Of a stretch of 64,000 nucleotides of DNA, positions 9,069-17,935 are shown one piece after another. The stretch spans positions 1 through 64,000 of the forward strand of contig JBFWOB010000021.1 in assembly GCA_050250755.1 (NCBI GenBank), given 5' to 3'. This DNA comes from Ga0077555 sp050250755. Lineage in GTDB: Bacteria; Pseudomonadota; Alphaproteobacteria; Rhizobiales; Hyphomicrobiaceae. Both the position numbers and the translations under genes were made by a program. The notes beneath the pieces are model-generated. The model was not told the DNA's origin and ran no database searches. It was given only the letters and a program-made list of their open reading frames with translations. How positions within the stretch are numbered: the stretch's first letter is position 1; the number at the start of each line of letters is the position of its first letter.

Positions 9069-10418
9069 ATGACACACCGAAAGATATCTCGGCGTCGCTT
9101 CATGGCGCAAACAGGGGCCGGGGCCGCCGCGGCAGCGACCGTCAACCTGGCAGCACCGTTCGTGCGCACTGCATATGCGGCTGGCAGTCTCAACATCGGC
9201 ATGTGGGACCACTGGGTACCGGGCGCCAACGCCGTCACCGAAAAGCTCATCAAGGATTGGGCGGAAAAAGAGAAGGTCGACGTCACAATCGACTTCATCA
9301 CCTCGCAAGGTCAGAAACTCAATTTGACGGCCGTCGCTGAGGGCCAAGCCAAAGCTGGCCACGATGTCCTGTTTCTCGCCTCCTGGATGACGGCACGCCA
9401 AGCCGACCTGCTGGAGCCTGTCGACGACTTGCTGGCCGATCTGGTGAAGGAGAATGGTGACGTTTCAGATGTGGCCAGGTACATGGCCCAGATCAACGGC
9501 AAGTGGCGCGCCGTGCCGTCTACTTTTGGCTCGCAAATGAAGGGGCCGGCGTCGCGTATCGACTTGCTGAAACAGCACGCCGGCATCGACGTCCAGGAGA
9601 TGTATCCGGCGGGCGCGGCTCCAAAGTCCGAAGGCTGGACCTACGACGTTTTCCTGAAAGCTGCTGAAGCCTGTCACAAGGCCGGCGTTCCGTTCGGGAT
9701 CGGTCTCGGCACGACCGCCGATTCCGTTGATTCCGTTGGCGCGATCTTCTCATCGTTCGGCGCCATTCTCGTCGACAAGCAAGAGAAGATCACAGTCAAG
9801 ACCGACAACGTCCGTCAGGTCCTCGACTACTGCAAACGCCTCTATGCGTTCCTGCCGCCCGACGCACCGTCCTGGGACGATTCCTCGAACAATAAGGCGT
9901 TCGTCGCAGGCAAAGTGAGCATGATCCTGAATCCGCCGAGCGCCTGGGCGGTGGCATCGCGTGACGCTCCGAAAATCGCCGAGCAGACATGGCATCATTC
10001 GATGCCGAAGGGGCCAAGTGGTCGCTACGCCTCCTTCTTGCAACCGAACCTCGGCATCTGGTCGTTCTCAAAGAACAAGAGCGCCGGCAAGAGCCTGCTT
10101 CGGCATCTCTCGACGCGGGCTTCGGCAGAGGCGATGGTGGCGGCGAGCAAGGGGTACGACATTCCCCCATTTGCTAATTTCAAGGACTTCCCAACCTGGA
10201 AGGACGTGGGGCCACCGAAGGGTACCCTCTATCATTACCCCGATCCGCACCACGATCAGATCCTGTCCATTGCCGCCATGCCGACGCCTCACCGGATCGC
10301 GGAGCAGATCTATTTCCAAGGCGTGATGACGAAGATGGTCGTGCGCCATGCGCAAGGCGAGGCCATGGAGAAGACGCTTGCCTGGGCAGAAAGCGAGATC
10401 GAAGGGTTCATGCGCTGA
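9069..10418 (+). CDS. ABC importer binding protein, family 1 (Tat-exported)
   Basis: 449 aa, start ATG 9069 after TGGAGGAAACGT. The N-terminus carries a twin-arginine motif (SRRRFMAQTG) and a hydrophobic stretch ending TAYAAGS, so it should be exported folded to the periplasm. The body is a family-1 (carbohydrate-type) solute-binding protein and is clearly paralogous to the proteins at 7663 and 12745 (WDHWVPGAN, RIDLLKQHAGIDVQEMYPAG, NPPSAWAVA). It is followed by two permease genes after an intercistronic hairpin. The substrate is not evident. Confidence 0.88.
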   Translation: MTHRKISRRRFMAQTGAGAAAAATVNLAAPFVRTAYAAGSLNIGMWDHWVPGANAVTEKLIKDWAEKEKVDVTIDFITSQGQKLNLTAVAEGQAKAGHDVLFLASWMTARQADLLEPVDDLLADLVKENGDVSDVARYMAQINGKWRAVPSTFGSQMKGPASRIDLLKQHAGIDVQEMYPAGAAPKSEGWTYDVFLKAAEACHKAGVPFGIGLGTTADSVDSVGAIFSSFGAILVDKQEKITVKTDNVRQVLDYCKRLYAFLPPDAPSWDDSSNNKAFVAGKVSMILNPPSAWAVASRDAPKIAEQTWHHSMPKGPSGRYASFLQPNLGIWSFSKNKSAGKSLLRHLSTRASAEAMVAASKGYDIPPFANFKDFPTWKDVGPPKGTLYHYPDPHHDQILSIAAMPTPHRIAEQIYFQGVMTKMVVRHAQGEAMEKTLAWAESEIEGFMR

Positions 10419-10433
10419 GTTGCGCCTCTGAAG

Positions 10434-10460
10434 GTCGGGCTTGCCATTGGCGGGCCCGAC
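10434..10460 (+). other. intercistronic hairpin between binding-protein and permease genes
   Basis: GTCGGGC (10434-10440) pairs with GCCCGAC (10454-10460), with a small inner GCC/GGC stem. There is no T-run. Such structures between binding-protein and permease genes often protect the upstream message and lower permease expression; that role is inferred here. Confidence 0.5.
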
Positions 10461-10503
10461 GTCCTCGCTCATTTGGTCCCAGTCCACACAGGAGATCGGT
10501 CCC

Positions 10504-11439
10504 ATGACCGACGTGGCTGCACGAGCGGACGCTTCGAGCGCCGCGCAAAGGCGCGTTCCGAACAGACTGCGCGCAGTTCTGCAACGCAAATCGACAATCG
10601 CCTTTGCCATGACGTTGCCGCTGATCCTATTGATCACGGTGCTCGTTCTTTATCCTGCGCTTTACGCATTGCACCTCGCAACGCTCAACAAGCGCATGAC
10701 GGAATTCGTCGGCTTCAAAAACTTCAGTTTCCTTTTTACGCGGGAAACATTCTGGATGGTGGTGCAGCAGAGCTGCATCTTCGCGCTGACGGCCGTTCTT
10801 TTCAAAGCCATCATCGGCTTCATCGTCTCGCACCTCGTACACAACGTGCCGAACAACAAGCAGCGCAAGTGGCGCGGCATGCTGCTTATTCCGTGGGTCA
10901 TTCCGCCAGCCATGTCGACGCTCGCCTGGCTCTGGCTGTTCGATCCTTCGCACTCGGCATTCAACTGGCTTCTCGGCCATGTCGGAATTGATCCGATACC
11001 CTGGATCGGCAACGCCAACTGGGCCCGGTTCGCAATCATCCTGGTGAATGTATGGATCGGCGCGCCATTCTTTATGATCATGTATCTGGCCGCGCTCAAA
11101 TCCGTGCCCGAGCAACTTTATGAGGCAGCCAAGATCGATGGCGCCACGTGGTGGCAGACGATGCGCTACGTCACGCTGCCGATGATGCGCAACATCATCG
11201 CCATTACTGCCCTTTTCTCCACGATCGTCACGTTTGCGAATTTCGACATCGTCCGCGTTCTCACGCGTGGCGATCCGCTCGACAAGACACACGTGTTCGC
11301 CACCTGGGCCTTCCGTGTCGGCATCGAGGGCGGAGACATTCCACTCGGCGCGGCGGTCTCACTCTTCATGGTCCCGATCCTGACCGTGGCCGCGATCTTC
11401 ATCCTGCGCGACATCAACCGACGGGGGAACGAGGCATGA
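10504..11439 (+). CDS. ABC importer permease (MalF/UgpA-like)
   Basis: 311 aa from ATG 10504, preceded by CAGGAGAT. Six hydrophobic segments and the cytoplasmic EAA loop (EQLYEAAKIDGATWWQTMRYVTLPMM, around residue 205) that docks to the ATPase are intact. Part of an inner-membrane importer with the binding protein at 9069. The stop overlaps the next start (ATGA), so the permease pair is translationally coupled. It is a close paralogue of the permease at 14168. Confidence 0.92.
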   Translation: MTDVAARADASSAAQRRVPNRLRAVLQRKSTIAFAMTLPLILLITVLVLYPALYALHLATLNKRMTEFVGFKNFSFLFTRETFWMVVQQSCIFALTAVLFKAIIGFIVSHLVHNVPNNKQRKWRGMLLIPWVIPPAMSTLAWLWLFDPSHSAFNWLLGHVGIDPIPWIGNANWARFAIILVNVWIGAPFFMIMYLAALKSVPEQLYEAAKIDGATWWQTMRYVTLPMMRNIIAITALFSTIVTFANFDIVRVLTRGDPLDKTHVFATWAFRVGIEGGDIPLGAAVSLFMVPILTVAAIFILRDINRRGNEA

Positions 11440-12347
11440 CCACGACTGTGAACCCGGCGGCCGCTGCACCAGTCCGGCCGCATTACGGCAGCATGCGTCG
11501 CGAGCGCGTCTGGGCGTTGCGTTGGTCGTATTTCTTCTTGAGCGTGTTCACGATCTTCTTCCTGACACCGCCCATCTACATGCTCATCACGTCGCTCAAA
11601 ACAAGCCACGAGATCTCATCCCTGAGAAATCCCTGGTGGGTTTATAGTCCGACGCTCGACAACTATACGGCCTTGATCACGTCACCTCAGTTCCAGACGT
11701 TCTTCATCAACTCGGTACTGGTCTCGATTTTTGTCGTCACGACTACGATGCTGATCGCGGTGCCTTCAGCGTTTGCCCTCTCCCGCATGCGGTTTTGGGG
11801 CTCCTCGGTGCTCGCGACGGGTGTATTTCTCACGTACCTGATCCCAGAGACACTCCTGTTCATTCCGCTCTTCAAAATGATGGCGGTGTTCGATGAGTTG
11901 ACAGGCATCCAGCTCATCAACAGGTGGTGGGTCAATTTGATCCTTTATCCAACGCTTACCGTTCCATTCTGCACCTGGATCATGATCGGCTACTTCGCCT
12001 CGATCCCGAAGGAACTCGACGAGGCGGCGATCATCGATGGCGCGAGTTGGACTCAGACGCTCACCAAGATCTTCATTCCCGTTGCGCTCCCAGGGATCAT
12101 TGCGGCGACCATTTTCGCTTTCACCGTGAGTTGGGCGCAGTTTCTCTATCCGCTGGCCTTTACGACCTCGACGGATCAGCTCGTCTTGCCCGTCGGGATC
12201 ATCACCTCGCTCATCAAGGGCGACGTCTTCAACTGGGGACAGATCATGACCGGCGCGCTGCTCGGCGCCACGCCTCCGCTGATCATCTATGCCTTCCTGA
12301 TGGACTATTACATTGCCGGTCTGACCGCCGGCGCTACGAAAGGATGA
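11436..12347 (+). CDS. ABC importer permease (MalG/UgpE-like)
   Basis: 303 aa from ATG 11436, overlapping the previous stop by 4 bases. Six membrane segments and an EAA loop (KELDEAAIIDGASWTQTLTKIFIPVALPG) near residue 195. It closes the first binding-protein/permease module, which has no ATPase gene of its own; the ATPase at 16022 probably serves both modules. Nearly identical in layout to the permease at 15100. Confidence 0.92.
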   Translation: MTTTVNPAAAAPVRPHYGSMRRERVWALRWSYFFLSVFTIFFLTPPIYMLITSLKTSHEISSLRNPWWVYSPTLDNYTALITSPQFQTFFINSVLVSIFVVTTTMLIAVPSAFALSRMRFWGSSVLATGVFLTYLIPETLLFIPLFKMMAVFDELTGIQLINRWWVNLILYPTLTVPFCTWIMIGYFASIPKELDEAAIIDGASWTQTLTKIFIPVALPGIIAATIFAFTVSWAQFLYPLAFTTSTDQLVLPVGIITSLIKGDVFNWGQIMTGALLGATPPLIIYAFLMDYYIAGLTAGATKG

Positions 12348-12744
12348 ACGCGTCACCGCAGGGTTTTCAATTCGCGGTTCGTCGGACCGGGTTCGGAGAC
12401 TTTGACCGCGGCCGGCGGAGCGCGATGCGACGCCCAACAAGCTCGATTTCACCGGGCTGACGGGCAATGAAAACGTATGTCTCATTCGCTCTCGCGAACG
12501 CCTCGGCGTAGCGCGCCTATTCGCTCGCCAAAACCACGGGTTGTTTTGCATCAATTGGGCTTTGCACAAGAAGATGATTGGCAAATACCAAGTCTTCGTG
12601 GTTCAATCAGCCCGCTGGAAGGTTCTTGACCGTATGATCTCGGTAGATATTTCCGAGCTGAGATGGTGTGTCTTCTGGCCAACTAAGCAAATGGCATGAC
12701 ACTGCGAAAAAGCAGGCGTGCTGCAAGTTTCTGGAGGAAACGCC
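12348..12744. other. non-coding region ahead of the third binding-protein gene
   Basis: 397 bases with no supported gene. It contains copy B of the duplicated control element at 12570-12625 and further short stretches matching the region before 7663, including the TTTCCGA-CTGA patch and the GGAGGAAACG ribosome-binding site. It probably holds the promoter of the second transporter module. Confidence 0.55.
12570..12625 (+). promoter_or_regulatory. duplicated upstream control element, copy B
   Basis: Matches 7491-7546 at 46 of 56 positions without gaps. The palindromic part (12576-12594) is less symmetric than in copy A, while the following TCTTCGTGGTTCAAT stretch is fully conserved. Likely promoter or operator of the second module. 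Confidence 0.5.
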
Positions 12745-14088
12745 ATGCGCCGTTCACGCATGTCACGCCGCCGGTTTGTCGCCGGCACTGCGGCTACGAC
12801 CGCCGCAGTCATTACTGCCCCTTATGTCCATACTGCTCACGCTGCCGGTAGCCTTACTATCGGTATGTGGGATCATTGGGTGCCCGGCGCAAACGCGGCT
12901 ACCGAAAAACTCGTCAAGGAGTGGGGAGAGAAAGAAAAGGTCGACGTCAAGATCGACTTCATTACGTCACAAGGTAACAAGCTGCTGCTGACGATCGCCG
13001 CCGAGGCCCAGGCGGGATCGGGTCACGACATCATGGAGTTTACCAACTGGGAAGCGGTGCAGCACGAGTTCGCGCTCGGTAGCCACGACGACGTGATGAA
13101 AGACGTCCTCGCGGCCAATGGGCCAATCGATCCCGCAGTCGAATATCTGGCGAAATATGAAGGCCGCTGGCTCGGCGTTCCCACGACGCATGGCACGTTG
13201 CTGCTGGGCACCTGCTCGCGCTTCGATTTGATGAAAGAGCACGCCGGCATCGACGTTCAAGCACTCTATCCGGCAGGCAAACCGCCGGCAGACGCCTCCT
13301 GGACGTGGGACGCCTTCGCGACGGCCGCCGAGAAGTGCAACAAAGCCGGCTTCGCGTTCGGACTGCCGATGGGGGTCACCACTGATACCGTACAATGGAT
13401 CGGTGCGCTTTTCCTGGCCTACGGCGCCGACGTGATGGACAAGAACGGCGAAATCACCGTCAAGACGGACGCTGTGAAGCAGGTGCTGGAATATATCAAG
13501 CGTCTGATGCCGTCGCTGCCACCCGACGTCCCGTCCTGGGATGATGCGGGCAACAACAAGTGGCTGATCTCCGGTAAAGGCTCGTTGATCTTCAACCCGC
13601 CGAGCGCCTGGGCTGTCGCCAAACGCGACGCGCCTCAGATTGCAGAAAAGTGCTGGACACACGGCTTCCCGAAGGGTCCCAAGGCCCGCGTCAATCCGAT
13701 GCTGCCGCGCTATCTCGGTATCTGGAAATCCTCGAAAAACCAAGCGGCCGCCAAAAGCCTCGTCAGCTTCATGGCCAGCCGCAAGGTCGCCGAGGCTCAA
13801 GTCGCCGCCAGCCAGGGGTATGACATCCCGCCCTATCCCAAGTTCACCGAATTCAAAACTTGGGCGGAGCAAGGGCCTCCGACCGGCTCCATCTATCATT
13901 ATCCCATTCAACCCGGCGGAGATCAGATCGCGGGAGTTGTCTGCTCGCCTGCGCCGCCGCTCATTGCCGCCCAGATCTGGGCTCAGGCCATCCAGCCCAA
14001 GATGTGCGTTCGCTACGCCAAAGGCGAAAAGCTGGAGAGTGTGCTCGATTGGGCTGCCAACGAGCTAGAGGGCTTCAAGCGCACCTGA
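12745..14088 (+). CDS. ABC importer binding protein, family 1 (Tat-exported)
   Basis: 447 aa from ATG 12745, preceded by CTGGAGGAAACGCC. Twin-arginine signal (SRRRFVAGTAATTAA) and the AGSLTIGMWDHWVPGAN start. It resembles the frameshifted protein at 7663 more than the one at 9069 at its N-terminus (MRRSRM-RR-FVAGTAATTAA). It begins the second module (binding protein, two permeases, ATPase). Substrate unknown; sugars, polyols or phosphorylated polyols are usual for the family. Confidence 0.9.
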   Translation: MRRSRMSRRRFVAGTAATTAAVITAPYVHTAHAAGSLTIGMWDHWVPGANAATEKLVKEWGEKEKVDVKIDFITSQGNKLLLTIAAEAQAGSGHDIMEFTNWEAVQHEFALGSHDDVMKDVLAANGPIDPAVEYLAKYEGRWLGVPTTHGTLLLGTCSRFDLMKEHAGIDVQALYPAGKPPADASWTWDAFATAAEKCNKAGFAFGLPMGVTTDTVQWIGALFLAYGADVMDKNGEITVKTDAVKQVLEYIKRLMPSLPPDVPSWDDAGNNKWLISGKGSLIFNPPSAWAVAKRDAPQIAEKCWTHGFPKGPKARVNPMLPRYLGIWKSSKNQAAAKSLVSFMASRKVAEAQVAASQGYDIPPYPKFTEFKTWAEQGPPTGSIYHYPIQPGGDQIAGVVCSPAPPLIAAQIWAQAIQPKMCVRYAKGEKLESVLDWAANELEGFKRT

Positions 14089-14102
14089 GCGCGAACGTCC
14101 TC

Positions 14103-14127
14103 CCGGCGGCCCCAAGTGGTCCGCCGG
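14103..14127 (+). other. intercistronic hairpin between binding-protein and permease genes
   Basis: CCGGCGG (14103-14109) pairs with CCGCCGG (14121-14127) in the 79-base gap between the binding-protein and permease genes. No T-run follows. Its position mirrors the hairpin at 10434 in the first module. Confidence 0.45.
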
Positions 14128-14167
14128 CGCCGCCCCTCCGTAGAGGCAGACAACCTGGGCAGCAATC

Positions 14168-15100
14168 ATGGCGCAAACCGCGAGCATTCCGTCATCCCTT
14201 ATCGCAACTCTCAATCGCCCGTCGACACTCAAGCGCTGGTCGTCAAGAAAATCGACGATTGCCTTCTTCCTCACACTGCCGCTTATCCTTCTCATTGCAT
14301 TTCTGGTTATTTATCCGGCCTTTTATTCCCTGCATCTCGCAACACTGAACAAGTCGATGCAGCGTTTCGTCGGCCTCAGCAATTTCACGTTTCTATTCAA
14401 GCGCGAAACATTCTGGATGGTGGTTTGGCAGTCCTGCCTTTTCGCCATTACTGCTGTAATATTCAAAGCCATTATAGGTTTCATCGTCGCGCATCTGGTG
14501 CACAACATCCCGGACAAGGGTCAGCGCAAATGGCGCGGCATGCTCCTGGTGCCGTGGGTGATCCCGCCGGCGATGTCGACGCTGGCTTGGCTATGGCTCT
14601 TCGACCCGTCCTATAGCGCCTTCAACTGGATATTGGCTCACCTCGGAATCGGCCCAATACCATGGCTCGGCGATCCAAACTGGGCGCGCTTTTCAGTCAT
14701 TCTCGTCAACATATGGGTCGGTGCGCCGTTTTTCATGATTATGTATCTGGCGTCACTGAAATCAGTTCCCGAACAACTTTATGAGGCTGCCAAGATTGAC
14801 GGCGCGACCTGGTGGCAAACCATCTGGTTCGTAACGCTGCCGATGATGCGCAATATCATTGCCATCACCGCGTTGTTCTCGACCATCGTCACTTTCGCGA
14901 ATTTCGATATCGTACGCGTTCTGACCGCAGGCGGGCCGCTCGACAAAACCCATCTCTTCGCCACGTGGGCATTCAAGATCGGCATCGAAAGCGGAGACAT
15001 TCCGCTCGGCGCCTGCGTCTCCCTCTTCATGGTGCCGATCCTGGCCGTCGCGGCCGTGTTCATTCTGCGCGACATCAACAAGCGTGGCGGAGAAGCGTGA
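14168..15100 (+). CDS. ABC importer permease (MalF/UgpA-like)
   Basis: 310 aa from ATG 14168. Six hydrophobic segments and the EAA loop (EQLYEAAKIDGATWWQTIWFVTLPMM). It is highly similar to the permease at 10504 over its whole length except the first 30 residues. Its stop overlaps the start of the partner permease. Confidence 0.92.
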   Translation: MAQTASIPSSLIATLNRPSTLKRWSSRKSTIAFFLTLPLILLIAFLVIYPAFYSLHLATLNKSMQRFVGLSNFTFLFKRETFWMVVWQSCLFAITAVIFKAIIGFIVAHLVHNIPDKGQRKWRGMLLVPWVIPPAMSTLAWLWLFDPSYSAFNWILAHLGIGPIPWLGDPNWARFSVILVNIWVGAPFFMIMYLASLKSVPEQLYEAAKIDGATWWQTIWFVTLPMMRNIIAITALFSTIVTFANFDIVRVLTAGGPLDKTHLFATWAFKIGIESGDIPLGACVSLFMVPILAVAAVFILRDINKRGGEA

Positions 15101-16014
15101 TGGCAACAACTGCAGATACCGTCGACGTGACGGCACCTCGCCGCGAAAAGTATCGCAGCATGAAACAAGACCGGCTTTGGGCCCTGCGTCTGTCTTATTT
15201 CTTCCTGACGCTATTCGCGATCTTCTTTCTGATCCCGCCCATCTACATGTTCATCACGTCGCTGAAGAGCTCGACCGAGATATCGGCGGCGACGAGCCCA
15301 TGGGTCGTCTATAATCCAACCTTGTCGAACTACGTGGAGCTGCTCACGTCCTCGCAGTTCCTCACTTTCTTCAAGAACTCGGTTCTCGTCTCAGTCAGCG
15401 TCGTCATCATCACGATGGCGATCTCGATCCCGTCGGCGTTTGCCTTGGCTCGCATGAAGTTCTGGGGCTCGGCCACACTCGCCACCGGTGTCTTCCTCAC
15501 CTATCTCGTTCCGGATACGTTGCTCTTCATTCCGCTCTTCAAGATGATGGCGGTATTCCGGGAATGGACAGGCATCGACCTGATCAATCACTGGTGGGTG
15601 TTGCTGATCCTCTATCCGACGCTGACGGTGCCATTCTGCACCTGGATCATGATCGGCTACTTCGCATCGATCCCGAAAGAGCTCGACGAGGCGGCCATCA
15701 TCGATGGCGCCACGTGGATGCAGACGCTGACGAAGATCTTCATCCCTGTTGCTCTACCCGGGCTCATCGCTGCGACGATCTTCGCCTTCACGGTGGCATG
15801 GGCGCAGTTCCTTTACCCGCTCGCCTTCACGACATCGATCGATCAACTTGTCCTGCCTGTCGGGATCATCACTTCGCTCATCAAGGGCGACGTGTTCAAC
15901 TGGGGTCAGATCATGACGGGCGCGCTGCTCGGCGCCGCTCTCCCATTGATCCTCTATGCCTTCCTGATGGACTATTATATTGCCGGTCTGACCGCCGGCG
16001 CCACGAAAGGTTGA
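15100..16014 (+). CDS. ABC importer permease (MalG/UgpE-like)
   Basis: 304 aa from ATG 15100, sharing one base with the preceding TGA. Six membrane segments and the EAA loop (KELDEAAIIDGATWMQTLTKIFIPVALPG). Paralogue of the permease at 11436. The ATPase gene follows 7 bases downstream. Confidence 0.92.
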   Translation: MATTADTVDVTAPRREKYRSMKQDRLWALRLSYFFLTLFAIFFLIPPIYMFITSLKSSTEISAATSPWVVYNPTLSNYVELLTSSQFLTFFKNSVLVSVSVVIITMAISIPSAFALARMKFWGSATLATGVFLTYLVPDTLLFIPLFKMMAVFREWTGIDLINHWWVLLILYPTLTVPFCTWIMIGYFASIPKELDEAAIIDGATWMQTLTKIFIPVALPGLIAATIFAFTVAWAQFLYPLAFTTSIDQLVLPVGIITSLIKGDVFNWGQIMTGALLGAALPLILYAFLMDYYIAGLTAGATKG

Positions 16015-16021
16015 GTGCGCT

Positions 16022-17122
16022 ATGGCAGAGGTTTCTATTCGCAAGATCGTCAAGAAGTACGATGACGTGCTGGCTGTGCGCGGCATCGATCTCGACATCA
16101 AGGACCACGAATTCGTGGTGCTCGTGGGCCCGTCAGGCTGCGGGAAGACAACGACGCTGCGCATGATCGCCGGGCTCGAAGACATCACCGGCGGGGAGAT
16201 TCTGATCGGCCCGGACGTCGTCAATGACGTTCCACCGAAGGATCGCGATATCGCGATGGTCTTCCAGAATTACGCGCTCTACCCGCACATGACGGTGCAC
16301 GAGAATATGTCGTTCGGGCTCCGGCTGAAGAAGTTTCCGAAAGCAGAGATCAATGCACGCGTCGACGAGGCCGCGCGTATTCTCGACATTTCGGAGCTTC
16401 TCGATCGCAAGCCCAAGCAGCTCTCCGGTGGACAGCGCCAGCGCGTCGCCATGGGGCGCGCTATTGTCCGCAATCCCAAGGTGTTCCTGTTCGACGAACC
16501 GCTGTCGAACCTCGACGCCAAGTTGCGCGTGCAAATGCGTATCGAGATCAAAAAGGTGCACCAGAAGGTACGCACAACGACGGTTTACGTAACACACGAT
16601 CAAGTGGAGGCGATGACGCTCGCCGATCGCGTCGTCGTGATGTGCAACGGTGTCATCGAGCAGGTCGGCACGCCGGCGGAACTCTACCATAATCCGCAAA
16701 CGCGATTCGTAGCCGGGTTCATCGGCTCACCCGCGATGAATTTCGTGCCTTGCCGCCTGGAGCCGAACGGCGAAGCGCTTGGCCTTCGTCTCCCCAACGA
16801 CACCGTCTTGCCCGTGCCGCCCGAGCGGGCCAAGCGCTATCGGCAGCACGCGAACAACGGCAAGCTCGAGCTCGGCATCAGACCCGAGCACCTGACCGAG
16901 GCGCGCGGGCAGATGGAGCCCGGAATCGCCCCCTTGCAGGCGAAGCTCGACGTCACAGAGCCGATGGGCATGGAGACTTACGTCTACTTCGATCTCGCAG
17001 GAGCAGCGGCTTGCGGCCGCGTCAGTCCGAACGCGGGGGCTCGCGACGGCGAGATGCTGCCGATGGCCGTCGATCTCAACAACATGCATCTTATCGACGC
17101 CGCAAGCGGTCGCGTGCTCTAA
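16022..17122 (+). CDS. ABC importer ATPase (MalK/UgpC-like)
   Basis: 366 aa. Walker A GPSGCGKTT (36-44), Q-loop at FQNYAL, signature LSGGQ (134-138), Walker B VFLFDEP (154-160), D-loop SNLDAKL and switch His in VTHDQVEAMT are all present. The C-terminal 130 residues form the TOBE/regulatory domain found in MalK-type importers. It is the only ATPase for the two permease pairs and three binding proteins in this cluster, so it is probably shared. A strong terminator follows. Confidence 0.95.
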   Translation: MAEVSIRKIVKKYDDVLAVRGIDLDIKDHEFVVLVGPSGCGKTTTLRMIAGLEDITGGEILIGPDVVNDVPPKDRDIAMVFQNYALYPHMTVHENMSFGLRLKKFPKAEINARVDEAARILDISELLDRKPKQLSGGQRQRVAMGRAIVRNPKVFLFDEPLSNLDAKLRVQMRIEIKKVHQKVRTTTVYVTHDQVEAMTLADRVVVMCNGVIEQVGTPAELYHNPQTRFVAGFIGSPAMNFVPCRLEPNGEALGLRLPNDTVLPVPPERAKRYRQHANNGKLELGIRPEHLTEARGQMEPGIAPLQAKLDVTEPMGMETYVYFDLAGAAACGRVSPNAGARDGEMLPMAVDLNNMHLIDAASGRVL

Positions 17123-17152
17123 GCAACTGGGGCGATACACGTGTGATGACAC

Positions 17153-17192
17153 AAAGAAAAAGGGAGGGCAAAGCAGCCCTCCCTTTTTCTTT
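17153..17192 (+). terminator. intrinsic terminator of the ABC importer operon
   Basis: 17-bp perfect inverted repeat (17153-17169 with 17176-17192) with a 6-base loop. The A-run in the left arm and T-run in the right make it usable on both strands, so it also serves the convergent gene ending at 17208. Confidence 0.92.
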
Positions 17193-17207
17193 TCAAGCGT
17201 AGTCGAA

Positions 17208-17510
17208 TCAGGGGCAGAACCAGACGGGGCCGACAATAACGCAACCACGCCGGCGCCAATCACCCGGCCGCTTGCTATGACGATGCCATCCGGGAGGCGA
17301 CCGATCATACCTGTTACCCGCAACCCAGCGGCGCGGTGGCGGTGATCTGTGACCACGCCGATGATCAGGCCGATGCTGCACGGTCAGCAACGGCAACTCC
17401 GACGTCGATGACGCTGCCGGAATGCCAGACTGCGGCACCGAGGCCGCGTTCGCGGTAGCGAACCCTGCGCCGAGCAGCAGGGCCGCGGCTGCCAGTGTGG
17501 CTTTTATCAT
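17208..17510 (-). CDS. small exported basic protein
   Basis: 100 aa. Start chosen at the ATG at 17510 because AGGAGAATTACGA precedes it and the next residues form a signal peptide (MIKATLAAAALLLGAGFATANAA). The mature part is rich in Arg, Pro, His and Trp (HRPDHRRGHRSPPPRRWV) and ends RRGCVIVGPVWFCP, with two cysteines. Short secreted proteins of this style are common in Hyphomicrobiales; no function is known to me. Confidence 0.75.
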   Translation of the reverse strand: MIKATLAAAALLLGAGFATANAASVPQSGIPAASSTSELPLLTVQHRPDHRRGHRSPPPRRWVAGNRYDRSPPGWHRHSKRPGDWRRRGCVIVGPVWFCP

Positions 17511-17561
17511 TCGTAATTCTCCTATCTCCGCCGATGTAGTCTGAAACTCGGCTGTCCCCAT

Positions 17562-17935
17562 CTAGTTCCACGACATTGCGGCGCGCTCGCGACCTTGGCA
17601 AGTGCGGTGAGCATATCTGTTACTGATACATGGTGAGAATGATCGAGCACGTCGCACGTGCCGACCAAAATATAAATGCGACTTTCTTCGCTTCCTCAAG
17701 TTGTTGCGGTGTCAGCCCGCCGACATTGACTGGCGATCGAACGCACGAACAAAACTCCGTGTAGAGCGGCTGAAAACAGCAAGGACCTCGACGACCTGAG
17801 TCGACAAGGTCCCTGCTTCCCGCTGCCGAGACCATGAATGGTCCTGCACAGATACACATTGGTATTGCACGCGCGCCTGCCAAGGGCTCGATGCCGGAGG
17901 GGCACGACAATCTTCCGAATCTCGCCCGAGCAGGC
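17562..17935. other. intergenic region without supported genes
   Basis: 374 bases between the small basic protein and the hydrolase gene, both on the minus strand. A minus-strand ORF of 96 codons (17620-17910) shows neither a family match nor a ribosome-binding site, so I do not call it. Confidence 0.4.

Noticed and set aside
17620..17910. 96-codon minus-strand ORF in an intergenic gap
   Set aside because: No recognised domain, no ribosome-binding site, no signal peptide; cysteine-rich composition alone is not evidence.
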